A stretch of DNA of 64,000 nt from JACMLD01 sp038207265 (GTDB taxonomy: Bacteria > Bacteroidota > Bacteroidia > Chitinophagales > Chitinophagaceae), in contig JBBQZZ010000019.1 of assembly GCA_038207265.1 (NCBI GenBank), positions 32,626 to 96,625 of the forward strand. The letters are read 5' to 3'. The notes beneath the pieces were generated by a model. It had not been told where the DNA came from, made no database searches, and saw only the letters and a list, made by a program, of their open reading frames with translations. Position numbers and translations under genes: made by a program. Position 1 is the first letter of the stretch; each line of letters begins with the position of its first letter. Shown here piece after piece: positions 44,008 to 53,552 of this stretch.

Positions 44008-46416
44008 ATGTCAAAAAGAATCATTAAAAAAGTGGCAGTACTGGGAAGTGGTGTAATGGGCAGTCGCATTGCCTGCCACTTTGCAGGAATCGGACTACAG
44101 GTATTGCTGCTGGATATGGCACCCAATGAGTTGACAGAAACTGAAAAAGCAAAAGGCTTATCATTGGATCAACCGGCAGTAAAAAACAGGATAGTGAACG
44201 ATGCACTCGCATCTGCTGTGAAATCTAACCCTTCCCCTGTTTATCATAAGGACGTACTAAAGAAAATCAGGACCGGCAATTTTACCGACAATATAAAGGA
44301 CATTGCAGGTTACGATTGGATCATTGAAGTAGTAGTAGAACGATTGGATATTAAGCAATCAATTTTTACAGAAGTTGAAAAATACCGCAAGCCCGGAACA
44401 TTGATTACCTCCAATACTTCGGGCATTCCTATTCACCTGATGGCGGACGGCAGAAGCGATGATTTTAAAAAACATTTTTGCGGAACGCATTTTTTTAATC
44501 CCCCGCGATACCTGCGTTTGCTGGAAATCATTCCAACTCCGGATACAGATAAAGAAGTCATTGATTTCTTAATGCATTACGGCGACCTTTACCTCGGCAA
44601 AACAACTGTATTATGTAAAGACACGCCTGCGTTTATTGCCAACCGTATTGGTGTGTACGGTATTATGGCCATATTTGGCCTGGTAGAAAAAATGGGATTG
44701 ACCATTGATGAAGTGGATGCATTGACCGGTCCTATCATTGGCAGACCAAAATCAGCAACCTTCAGAACTGCTGATGTAGTAGGTATTGACACCCTGGTGA
44801 AAGTTGCCAAAGGTGTTGCTGATAACTGTCCGGGAGATGAGCAACGATCTGCATTTACGATTCCTGGCTGGTTGGAAAAAGTGGTTGCTAATAGTTGGTT
44901 GGGAGATAAGACAGGACAAGGGTTTTTTAAGAAAATGCCCCCCAATTCAAAAGGAGAAAAAGAAATTTATGTTTTAGATCTGAAAACCCTTGAATACAAA
45001 CCCCGGGTAAAACCAAAGTTCACTACAATAGAAACGGCCAAACCTATCGACGATTTAAAAACGAGGATAAAAATGCTTTGCCAGGGATCTGATAAGGCAG
45101 GTGAATTCTACCGGCATTTTCATTATGGATTGTTTTCTTATATATCGCACCGTATCCCCGAAATCAGCGATGAACTTTATCGTGTAGACGACGCTATGAT
45201 GGCTGGATTTGGGTGGGAAATAGGTGCATTTGAAAGCTGGGATGTTTTGGGTCTCGCAAAAACAACTGAAGCAATGAAACAGGAAGGGTATGCTGTTGCG
45301 AGCTGGGTTGATGACATGATTGCAGCTGGTGCAAAAAGTTTTTACAAGCTTGAAAATGGAAAGCGGTTGTATTACGACGTTAGCAGCAAAAGCTATAAGA
45401 CACTGCCCGGCGGTGATGCTTTTATTGTTATGAAAAATTTTGAAAATGAAACCGTTTGGAAAAACAGCGCCTGCAGGACTTATCATTTGGGAGATGATGT
45501 ATTGGGATTGGAATGGTATACAAAGATGGGAAGCATTGGTGGTGAAGTGTTGGAAGGGATTCAGAAATCAATTGCATTGGCAGAAGAAAAATATAAAGGG
45601 TTGGTAATTGCCAATGAAGGAGCTAATTTTTCCGCTGGTGCCAATGTTGGAATGATTTTTATGCTGGCAATCGAACAGGAATATGATGAACTGGACATGG
45701 CCATCCGGCTTTTTCAAAATACCATGATGCGGGCCAGGTATTCTGCCGTACCCGTGGTTACAGCACCACATGCATTAGCGCTGGGTGGTGCCTGTGAGTT
45801 AAGCCTGCACAGTGATAAAGTTTATGCAGCGGCTGAAACATATATAGGTTTGGTTGAATTAGGAGTTGGACTGATACCGGGTGGTGGTGGAACCAAAGAG
45901 TTTACATTGCGTGCCGCCGATGAAATGCATGAAGATGAACCAGAAACGATTACGCTGAAGAATCGATTCTTAACCATTGCCACAGCCAAAGTGGCTACCT
46001 CAGCATTTGAAGCATATGATTTGGGAATATTAAGAAAAGGACACGACGAAATCAGTATGAACCAGGGTAGAAGAATTGCTGATGCAAAAAAATCGGTGAT
46101 TGAAATATTTGAAGCGGGGTATACTGAACCCGTACAAAGAACAGACATAAAAGTATTGGGACGCTCAGCCCTTGGAGCACTGTACGCAGGTATCAACGGA
46201 ATGAAAGTTGCCAATTACGCCACCGAACATGATTCAACAGTCGCAAAAAAACTGGCTTTTGTAATGTGCGGGGGCGATTTAAGTGAACCAACTCTTGTAT
46301 CCGAACAATATATACTCGATTTGGAAAGAGAGGCCTTTTTAAGTTTAACTGGTGAAAAGAAAACACTGGAAAGAATACAAAGTGTATTGAAAGGTGGCAA
46401 GCCCATTAGAAACTAA
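44008..46416 (+). CDS. 3-hydroxyacyl-CoA dehydrogenase / enoyl-CoA hydratase, FadN-like
   Basis: This is a bifunctional fatty-acid beta-oxidation protein. The 802 residues start with the dehydrogenase NAD-binding motif VAVLGSGVMGSRIACHFA, then the dehydrogenase core with GTHFFNPPRYLRLLEI and DTPAFIANRIGV. The hydratase fold comes last (about 510-700), with ANEGANFSAGANVG and GGACELSLHSDKV and IPGGGGTKEF. This order is the reverse of E. coli FadB and matches B. subtilis FadN. No thiolase or acyl-CoA dehydrogenase gene is beside it, so its partners are encoded elsewhere. Confidence 0.9.
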   Translation: MSKRIIKKVAVLGSGVMGSRIACHFAGIGLQVLLLDMAPNELTETEKAKGLSLDQPAVKNRIVNDALASAVKSNPSPVYHKDVLKKIRTGNFTDNIKDIAGYDWIIEVVVERLDIKQSIFTEVEKYRKPGTLITSNTSGIPIHLMADGRSDDFKKHFCGTHFFNPPRYLRLLEIIPTPDTDKEVIDFLMHYGDLYLGKTTVLCKDTPAFIANRIGVYGIMAIFGLVEKMGLTIDEVDALTGPIIGRPKSATFRTADVVGIDTLVKVAKGVADNCPGDEQRSAFTIPGWLEKVVANSWLGDKTGQGFFKKMPPNSKGEKEIYVLDLKTLEYKPRVKPKFTTIETAKPIDDLKTRIKMLCQGSDKAGEFYRHFHYGLFSYISHRIPEISDELYRVDDAMMAGFGWEIGAFESWDVLGLAKTTEAMKQEGYAVASWVDDMIAAGAKSFYKLENGKRLYYDVSSKSYKTLPGGDAFIVMKNFENETVWKNSACRTYHLGDDVLGLEWYTKMGSIGGEVLEGIQKSIALAEEKYKGLVIANEGANFSAGANVGMIFMLAIEQEYDELDMAIRLFQNTMMRARYSAVPVVTAPHALALGGACELSLHSDKVYAAAETYIGLVELGVGLIPGGGGTKEFTLRAADEMHEDEPETITLKNRFLTIATAKVATSAFEAYDLGILRKGHDEISMNQGRRIADAKKSVIEIFEAGYTEPVQRTDIKVLGRSALGALYAGINGMKVANYATEHDSTVAKKLAFVMCGGDLSEPTLVSEQYILDLEREAFLSLTGEKKTLERIQSVLKGGKPIRN

Positions 46417-46511
46417 GAAGTTTTTTATAACCTGGATAAATAGTAAAAATTTTATCACAGGTTAGACAGATAGTTATTTACATACTAACTTCAAAAGCAA
46501 AATCCTTTATA

Positions 46512-47405
46512 TTGTCAGTCTTAACTTTACAAAACATCAGCAAATCTTATGGAAAGATACAGGCGCTGAAAAATCTTTCCTTCGAAATACCGCCTGGTTG
46601 TGTATTTGGCGTATTGGGTCCCAATGGCAGCGGAAAAACTACTTTGTTAAGTATTATCCTGGACGTGCTCAAGGCAGATACCGGTAATTTCTTATGGTTC
46701 GACAAACCAGGTTCTCCGGAACAGCGAAAAAAAATTGGTTCTTTACTGGAGACACCTAATTTCTATCACTATCTCTCCGCAGTAAACAATTTAAAAATCA
46801 CCAACAGCATCAGTGGCCGGGGCAACCTGCAGCTTATTGATACAGTACTTGAAAAAGTAAAATTATTCGAAAGAAGAAACAGCCGTTTCAGCAGCTACAG
46901 CCTTGGAATGAAACAACGGTTAGCTATAGCCGCAGCATTATTGGGAGAACCCCAGGTATTGGTACTGGACGAACCTTCCAATGGCCTGGACCCGGTAGGT
47001 ATTGCAGAAATCAGGGAACTGATGATACAATTAAATAAAGAGGGACATACGATCATAATGGCAAGCCATCTGCTGGATGAAGTAGAAAAAGTATGTACCC
47101 ATGTGGCTATCCTAAAAAGAGGAGAATTGATAACCACCGGACACGTGAATGATGTACTGGTAGATGATGATGTGGTAGAAATTAGCGCTGCAGACCTTGA
47201 CACATTAAAAAATGTTATTCAAGATTATGGAAATGGCATTCAAATCACACACGAAGGAAACAAATTACTCCTTACATTACCCAAAGGCACTTCGAAGATG
47301 GATGACATCAACAATTATTGTTTCAGTAAAGGCATTGTTTTAAATCATCTTTTATTCAAAAAGAAAAGACTGGAAACCAAATTTTTTGAATTGACCAATA
47401 ACTAA
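46512..47405 (+). CDS. ABC transporter ATP-binding protein
   Basis: The 297-residue ATPase starts at TTG and has Walker A (GPNGSGKTTLL), a signature in the form YSLGMKQRLAIA, Walker B (VLVLDEPSNGLDP) and the switch histidine in MASHLLDE. The permease gene begins three bases after its stop codon, so the two are one operon. The layout resembles bacitracin- or lantibiotic-type exporters, but no peptide genes are near and the substrate is unknown. Confidence 0.9.
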   Translation: MSVLTLQNISKSYGKIQALKNLSFEIPPGCVFGVLGPNGSGKTTLLSIILDVLKADTGNFLWFDKPGSPEQRKKIGSLLETPNFYHYLSAVNNLKITNSISGRGNLQLIDTVLEKVKLFERRNSRFSSYSLGMKQRLAIAAALLGEPQVLVLDEPSNGLDPVGIAEIRELMIQLNKEGHTIIMASHLLDEVEKVCTHVAILKRGELITTGHVNDVLVDDDVVEISAADLDTLKNVIQDYGNGIQITHEGNKLLLTLPKGTSKMDDINNYCFSKGIVLNHLLFKKKRLETKFFELTNN

Positions 47406-47408
47406 TCC

Positions 47409-48227
47409 ATGCTGCACATCGCCAATACCGAATGGTTAAAAATAAAAAAGTACCCTGCTTTCTGGTGGGTAATGGGTATTACAGCTCTTACTTACCCGGG
47501 TGTTAATTATATGTTCATTGGCATTTATAATAATATAACAGAACAAAAAAGTTCTTCCGGGCAAATTGTAAAAGCACTGATAGGAAACCCGTTTTCATTT
47601 CCCGAAACATGGCGCACAGTTGCTTATTTTTCATCTTTATTTGTTTTTATTCCGGCCATTGTTATTATTCTTCTTATCACCAACGAGTACAATTATAAAA
47701 CAAATCGTCAAAACATCATTGATGGCTGGAGCCGAAAAGACTTTATGACGGGCAAATTTATTGATGTGGTATTGTTGTCTGCAATTGTAACTGTACTATA
47801 TGCTGTTGTTGCACTAATCATTGGCCTTACCAATACTACCAATGCCAGTGCAGAAAAATGGAAACTGGCTTATTATATAGGACTTTTCGCGTTGCAAACT
47901 TTTTCGCAGTTGTCCATTGCATTCATGGTGGGTTTCCTGATACGCCGTTCTTTTATTGCGCTTGCTGTTTTTGCATTCTATTTTATTATTGCAGAACCGA
48001 TAGCAGTAAACGTTTTGAGATATAAATATAAAAATGAGATTGGTGAGTACTTCCCTCTGGAAATATCGCATCGTTTGCTACCAAAGCCTGCTTTTATTGG
48101 TCGCATAGATGAAACAGCCTATGCAGCCGCGCTGAAGGCCGTCAACTATCATATTTTTTATACATTGATTGTAATTGTACTGACCTGGCTATTTTGTTTC
48201 TGGCTAAATAACAGGAGAGATTTATAA
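47409..48227 (+). CDS. ABC-2 type transporter permease
   Basis: The 272-residue membrane protein has about six helices. It begins LHIANTEWLKIKKYPAFWWVM, the typical cytoplasmic start of ABC-2 permeases, and ends with a WLNNRRDL tail. It has an NEYNYKTNRQNIIDGWSRKDF cytoplasmic loop as in the family. It is the partner of the ATPase just upstream. The substrate is not known. Confidence 0.85.
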   Translation: MLHIANTEWLKIKKYPAFWWVMGITALTYPGVNYMFIGIYNNITEQKSSSGQIVKALIGNPFSFPETWRTVAYFSSLFVFIPAIVIILLITNEYNYKTNRQNIIDGWSRKDFMTGKFIDVVLLSAIVTVLYAVVALIIGLTNTTNASAEKWKLAYYIGLFALQTFSQLSIAFMVGFLIRRSFIALAVFAFYFIIAEPIAVNVLRYKYKNEIGEYFPLEISHRLLPKPAFIGRIDETAYAAALKAVNYHIFYTLIVIVLTWLFCFWLNNRRDL

Positions 48228-48313
48228 ACTGTCCATGTAACTTTACTATAAGCCTTCATGCCTGTGTAAATAAGATGAATCACTATTTTCTTTCTGCATC
48301 AACTATTATATCT

Positions 48314-48844
48314 ATGAAAAAAATATCAACATATTTTATTTCGGTGTTCCTGTTATTATCTTTTGTTTTCGGGGCTTATAGTCAAAATATGGAAACGACT
48401 ATTAAGATTCAGGCAATGGAAATGGCCAAAGCCGTACTCGCCAAAGACATTGAAAAACTGGCTGTTTACCTTCCGCCCAAATTAATAGAACAGGCGGGTG
48501 GAAAAGAAAAAATGCTGATTGCAAGGGACACGATGAATAAGTATATGAAACAATTTGGTGCCGAAGTAAAACGCGTAACCATTGGTAATCCAGGAAAAAT
48601 TTTGCATTATAAAAATCAATTGCAAGCATTGGTTCCGCAAACCACCGAACTAAAATTTATGGCCAGCACCATTACGTTGGAAAGTACGCTGATCGCTTTG
48701 TCGGAAGATGAAGGACATCATTGGTATTTCGTAGACACCAGTATTTACAGGGAACAAAAATTAAAACTCGCATTGCCCAATCTCAGCCCTGAATTGGTAA
48801 TACCGCCAATGAAACCACCGAAAATAGTAGCAAACGAACAATAG
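48314..48844 (+). CDS. Small secreted protein of unknown function
   Basis: The 176-residue protein has a signal peptide (STYFISVFLLLSFVFGAYSQ) from ATG 48314; a start 39 bases upstream is less likely. The mature part alternates charged helices with strands (AKAVLAKDIEKLAVYLPPKLIEQAGG and HHWYFVDTSIYREQ) and ends in a proline-rich tail (VIPPMKPPK). It resembles SnoaL/NTF2-like or DUF4440-type stress proteins in size, but not clearly enough to name it. It follows the second ABC operon by 86 bases. Confidence 0.7.
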   Translation: MKKISTYFISVFLLLSFVFGAYSQNMETTIKIQAMEMAKAVLAKDIEKLAVYLPPKLIEQAGGKEKMLIARDTMNKYMKQFGAEVKRVTIGNPGKILHYKNQLQALVPQTTELKFMASTITLESTLIALSEDEGHHWYFVDTSIYREQKLKLALPNLSPELVIPPMKPPKIVANEQ

Positions 48845-48900
48845 TCACTTTTCGAACTGAATTACTGAGCAAAGCACCTGCGGTTATCATTTTTAACCCT

Positions 48901-49860
48901 TTATACCCTCTGATTTTTCCCTGGTATAAGTTGATTCAACGCGGCTTCGAGTGTTGGATACAAAAAATTAAAACCGGCTTCGCGAATTCTATCTGCACTG
49001 ACTGTTGTGCTTTTTAAAACTTCAACACTCATTTCACCCAAAACCATTTTCAACGACCATGCAGGTACATGAATTGGAATAAAGGCCTGTCCTCTTTCTG
49101 CTTTTGCCAACTGCAGGGTGAGTGATTTATTTGTTACAGGTTGTGGAGCAACTGCATTATAAACACCCTGCATACTTTCGTTTTCAATGGCCTGCAAGTA
49201 CATGCGACACAAATCATCTATGTGTAACCAGCTTATCATTTGCCTGCCATCACCCAATATCGTTGCAAGACCAAACTGCAGCGGTTTCTTAAATGATGGC
49301 AACGCGCCTCCTTTGTTACTTAATACAATACCTGTTCTTAATTTAACCAACCGTATTCCGAGATCACTAACCGGATCAACACTGGCTTCCCATTGTTTGC
49401 AGGTTTCGCCAAGAAATGCAGCGTCTGCCGGATCCGTTTCAATAAAGGGTTTGTTATTGGGAATTAAAGGATCCGCACCATACCATCCTATCGCGGAGGC
49501 ACCGACAAAAGCTTTCAAATTTTTATTGTATTGTTTAACTGACTTAATTAAAAGCTCACTGCTTTGGATACGACTGCTTACAATTTCTTTTTTTCGCCTC
49601 GCTGTCCAACGTTTGTCTGCAACGCCGGCACCAGCCAGGTGAATAATGTAATCCGCTTTTTCCATTGCCGCTGAATCGATCGTTTGTTTTCCGACATCCC
49701 AAAGTGCATAGCTCAGCGACTCCCTTTGTTTTTTACCAGATAATTTGTTTTCATTTAAACTCCGGGTTAATATAATAACCTTGTGTCCTTTTGCCAGAAT
49801 CAGTTCACTTAATGCCGTTCCTACCGTTCCTGAACCGCCTGTAATAACAAATACAGCCAT
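48901..49860 (-). CDS. TIGR01777-type epimerase, short-chain dehydrogenase fold
   Basis: The 319-residue protein has the NAD(P)-binding motif VITGGSGTVGTALSELI, the conserved LSYALWDVGKQTID segment, ASAIGWYG with the catalytic tyrosine, and the C-terminal family domain ending in the NQLIPGK region. These match the TIGR01777 family (YfcH in E. coli), whose true reaction is unknown. It is divergent from the next gene and single. Confidence 0.9.
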   Translation of the reverse strand: MAVFVITGGSGTVGTALSELILAKGHKVIILTRSLNENKLSGKKQRESLSYALWDVGKQTIDSAAMEKADYIIHLAGAGVADKRWTARRKKEIVSSRIQSSELLIKSVKQYNKNLKAFVGASAIGWYGADPLIPNNKPFIETDPADAAFLGETCKQWEASVDPVSDLGIRLVKLRTGIVLSNKGGALPSFKKPLQFGLATILGDGRQMISWLHIDDLCRMYLQAIENESMQGVYNAVAPQPVTNKSLTLQLAKAERGQAFIPIHVPAWSLKMVLGEMSVEVLKSTTVSADRIREAGFNFLYPTLEAALNQLIPGKNQRV

Positions 49861-49957
49861 AATTATATCATTTTCGTATTAACAATAAAAGTAATAATAA
49901 GTACATTACATCTGGTCCTGTTACGTGTTTGGTTTGTAAATCATTTCAATCTTTTTT

Positions 49958-51595
49958 ATGAAACCTCTCTTTATTTTTCGGGGGTTATTGTTGTCCATAT
50001 TGTTTAACCTTTTTGCACATGCAACAGTTTACTGTCAGCAAATTAATTTTTCTGATAGCATTGGATCCTATGAGAACAGTCGCTTTTGCACTATCGTAGG
50101 CATTATCAACAACAATTATCTGATCATAGAATCAATTCCGTTCCGGAAGCCGCAATATATTATTTTGGATACCAGTTGCCGGCTGATTAAAAAAGATGAA
50201 CTTTCCTTTATTCCGCCGGGAGGTTTTATTAAAGCTGTCATTCTTAAAGAGACCAATAGCTGGAATATTCTCTGGCAGTCGCTGAATGGTGGCTTCTGGT
50301 ATCTGCACAATACTTATCTGAGTGGAAATGATAACAGTATTGCGCAGACGAAAATAGTTGACTCTTCTATACTTCCCTTATCTGTAAAATACAGGCCATA
50401 CCATACGGGCGAATCGGGCAACCAGTTGTATGAACTCTTGTTCCGGAGGATACCGGATTTTGAGAATAATCAGTTAAGAATAGAATTAATAGCAATTGAA
50501 ATGTCCAATGGAAAAGTCAACAAAGGGCAACTTAATATTCCGTTCAACAAAGAATTTGACATTACCGGCGACCTGACCATTGATAATAAAGGGAATGTTT
50601 TTACAGTTGTATTCGACCATCCGCTTAATTTCAAACTTAGTTCCGGCATCCGGATTTATCAATATTCACCTACCGCCGGACAGATAGATTATCCGGAAAT
50701 TTTTTCGAAACAAAAAAAACCAGCTAATATATTCCTGCAGGCAGACGAATTTAAAAACCGGTTGGTAATGGTTTCATTGTATACTGATTTTTATACGCAT
50801 AATATCAACGGAGTTATTGGGGCTATTATCAGTGAAAACACATTGCAAACAGATTCACTTTTTTCGTACAGTTTTCCGAAAGAACTTAAAAAGCTAGTTA
50901 ACCGTCATATAACAGGCATTCACTACGACAAGCTGATGAACTATTTTGAATTGAAAGATTGCCGGTACAACAGTGAGCACGGCATTACGATTTTGCTTGA
51001 ACTATCACGACAAGCTTACAATGGTTCATCTTATAACAGCAGCACACTCAACAGAAGTGTTGCGCAAATGAGTTCGGTAAATAATAATAACATTTTACAG
51101 GATTCTTATAATGCAGCCAGGATGAACCGGAGAATAGGAGGCAGGGCTAACTATTCAAACTACAACCCTTTTAATAATTCCTCTGCATTGAGAGATCAAT
51201 CTGCCGGCGTCGTACCTTACTATCCACCGGAAATACCCATTCAGCATATTACACTCGTAACAACTTTTGACGGTCAGTTTCATATGACCAACAGTCGCTT
51301 GCTGGAAAACCGGCTCACAATGGAGATTGATTATATGCCACCCTATACATTTTTAAAAAAAGGATCGCTTGAGCAATTTGTATATGATCCCAGATCATCC
51401 AAACCAAAATTGAAACAAACAGAAGCTGCGTTTTTTACCGACTCTTTGACACAAAAATATAATTGGCCCATAGGCAAACACTGGATCGTGCTAAACCATC
51501 CTGCATTATATACTGGGGAGAATTTTATCCTGAGTTTTTACCACGATGCCTTCGCCAACAGCTTTGGGCTTGCTAAAATGAGCTGGCAGCAATAA
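49958..51595 (+). CDS. Large secreted protein of unknown function (paralogue family member 2)
   Basis: The 545-residue protein has a signal peptide ending VYCQQ. The mature part is strand-rich with regular blocks, as for a propeller. A low-complexity insertion at about 350-420 is rich in Asn, Ser and Tyr (NYSNYNPFNNSSALRD), in the same place as the Tyr/Gly-rich insertion of the 511-residue protein at 27580. The C-terminal part continues with strand-rich sequence. The family is not recognised. It is convergent with the AsmA-like gene, 17 bases apart. Confidence 0.78.
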   Translation: MKPLFIFRGLLLSILFNLFAHATVYCQQINFSDSIGSYENSRFCTIVGIINNNYLIIESIPFRKPQYIILDTSCRLIKKDELSFIPPGGFIKAVILKETNSWNILWQSLNGGFWYLHNTYLSGNDNSIAQTKIVDSSILPLSVKYRPYHTGESGNQLYELLFRRIPDFENNQLRIELIAIEMSNGKVNKGQLNIPFNKEFDITGDLTIDNKGNVFTVVFDHPLNFKLSSGIRIYQYSPTAGQIDYPEIFSKQKKPANIFLQADEFKNRLVMVSLYTDFYTHNINGVIGAIISENTLQTDSLFSYSFPKELKKLVNRHITGIHYDKLMNYFELKDCRYNSEHGITILLELSRQAYNGSSYNSSTLNRSVAQMSSVNNNNILQDSYNAARMNRRIGGRANYSNYNPFNNSSALRDQSAGVVPYYPPEIPIQHITLVTTFDGQFHMTNSRLLENRLTMEIDYMPPYTFLKKGSLEQFVYDPRSSKPKLKQTEAAFFTDSLTQKYNWPIGKHWIVLNHPALYTGENFILSFYHDAFANSFGLAKMSWQQ

Positions 51596-51612
51596 TTTAT
51601 GCGAATGAAAAT

Positions 51613-53295
51613 TTACTGTTTGGTTGCGCCTGCTTTCATTCCAACAGACTCTTTGACCCCCGTAAAAATCGATTTCCAAATCAGGTTGAAAAAGGAGCGG
51701 TTTTCATCTCTTTTATAATGAACCTTCGCTGTCCTGACCCCTTGTTTTCTTAATGGATTGGCATTTTTTATGACCAGGTTGGCTACAAAACTGGCCAGTC
51801 CCTTTTTTTCAATTTTATTGTCCGCGCTGTCTTTGCGCAATAAGTTCATTTTAAGATCTTCATACCTCAACACGAGGGTACCATCGCTTGAGTAATTGTT
51901 GGCGTTAAAATTAAAATTAAGGTTGTTAATTTTTCCTCTATCAACCGATGCCAATGCCATGGGTTTCAAAAGAACATTTAATTGAGTAGCATCAAAGCCG
52001 CTTACATTTCCTTTAAGAGCAAATCTACCCTGCGCATCGCCCAGTTGCATAATTATTCTCGCTTGCAGAGGAGCCATGTTAAGGAAATCTGACTTGAATA
52101 ATAGGACGCATTGATTGTTCTTTTTTATTTCTGATCTGACATTGGTCAAATGGGTGATGACAGCACTTGACTTATTGAACTGCACTTTACCACTATAACC
52201 GGATTTTGGATTTTTTTCCTTGTATTCAATAAATGCTGATCCAACCACGAGCTTTTTTACGGAAACGTCGATGGGCAAATCCATTAATTGCTGGTGCGGA
52301 AAACTACCAACACGATTTTTCTTATCTCGTGGATAAGAAAGATCCCTGTATATTTTTAAATTACCTTGCCGGATATTTAGCTCATCTGCTATCAATGATT
52401 CATTCATCAATTGCGGAAGAATGATGTTTTTTAAAGAGATTCCTGAGAAATGAATATCAAAACGATCTTTTTGCAATTTTGAAAATTTGGCAAAGGCTGC
52501 TTCATCTAACAATGGTTCTATATAAACTTCGTCTGTGGTAAATATTTTGCCCTCGGTATTAAAGTCAATTGCGTTAAAATTATAAATGTAGGTCCCCTGC
52601 TTGTTTTTAATTTTACCCGTCTTTGCTTTTATTTCTATTTTTTTTGCAAAAAAGAAACGTGAGGTATCATCGCTGTGCAGACTATCGATTAAAATATCCT
52701 GCATATTAATTGAAATACCAGATGATTCAATCATCTTTTTATTATTACGTATATCAATAAAAGCGAGTGATGTGTTTTCTACACTTACGGTATCTGCCTG
52801 TATCAGTTTAAGATTTCCCAATATCTGTGCATACATTTCGCGTGTTGGCGCGGCATCGTTGCTGTCTTTGGGCGCTTTTGCGTAGTAGAATTCCACTACG
52901 GCATTACTGATATCTACTCTTCTCCCTTCAATCTTGCTTTCCAACAGCGCTTTTGGCGTTTTAACACCTGTCACTTTCAATTCGGGTATAGTTAATTGCA
53001 ATAACAAAGGTGGGTTCGATTTATCAGCCACCATTTTTTTATACAATGCAGTGTCCGGCTGTATCCTGATATTTGTCACATGTAAATAACCAGCGGCTTC
53101 GTCAACCTCCAACTTGTCATAATGAATGGTATAAAGTCCGTTGCTGCTTTTATTCACTGCTTTCTTTACCTGGTTTCGAATTATTTTATATTTATAATAC
53201 TGCCAGACGCCTACCGCACCCACTACCAATAGTAATATAACAACCAGTTTAATAATTGGCCTTGAAAATGAAAATTGCTTTTTTTGGGTTTGCAT
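51613..53295 (-). CDS. AsmA-like / DUF748-type envelope protein
   Basis: A 560-residue protein with an N-terminal helix (PIIKLVVILLLVVGAVGVW, about 14-32) and a long, strand-rich extracytoplasmic region. The region shows AsmA-like patterns (LEVDEAAGYLHVTNIRI, SGISINMQDILIDSLHS, GKINNLNFNFNANNYSSDGTLVLRYEDLKMNLL). AsmA-type proteins bridge inner and outer membranes and move phospholipids, which is a likely but unproven role. The two flanking secreted genes (49958 and 53553) point away from this protein's own strand, and no further operon partners are seen. Confidence 0.75.
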   Translation of the reverse strand: MQTQKKQFSFSRPIIKLVVILLLVVGAVGVWQYYKYKIIRNQVKKAVNKSSNGLYTIHYDKLEVDEAAGYLHVTNIRIQPDTALYKKMVADKSNPPLLLQLTIPELKVTGVKTPKALLESKIEGRRVDISNAVVEFYYAKAPKDSNDAAPTREMYAQILGNLKLIQADTVSVENTSLAFIDIRNNKKMIESSGISINMQDILIDSLHSDDTSRFFFAKKIEIKAKTGKIKNKQGTYIYNFNAIDFNTEGKIFTTDEVYIEPLLDEAAFAKFSKLQKDRFDIHFSGISLKNIILPQLMNESLIADELNIRQGNLKIYRDLSYPRDKKNRVGSFPHQQLMDLPIDVSVKKLVVGSAFIEYKEKNPKSGYSGKVQFNKSSAVITHLTNVRSEIKKNNQCVLLFKSDFLNMAPLQARIIMQLGDAQGRFALKGNVSGFDATQLNVLLKPMALASVDRGKINNLNFNFNANNYSSDGTLVLRYEDLKMNLLRKDSADNKIEKKGLASFVANLVIKNANPLRKQGVRTAKVHYKRDENRSFFNLIWKSIFTGVKESVGMKAGATKQ

Positions 53296-53552
53296 GAAAA
53301 ACTTGTTTAGTACTACTTCAAATAAGTTTGTGCCAGCACTTGCTTATTGAATCAACAACTGATCCATGCTTTTTAAACCAAAACAAATCTTTAAATCATC
53401 CGCCGTTATGAATTTTCGCCTTGAGATGAATGCTTTTTTATAGCAATCGCAATAGTCAGTTTTATCGTGGGTAAAATATTCTACATAAAGCGCAGGAAAT
53501 ATCAGGTAAAAGTCATTAATTGCCTGTTTTTACTTTGGTTATTTTAGTGCGC

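Noticed and set aside
46431..46465. Hairpin AACCTG/CAGGTT after the FadN-like gene
   Set aside because: The stem has a large internal loop and no T-run, so it is weak as a terminator.
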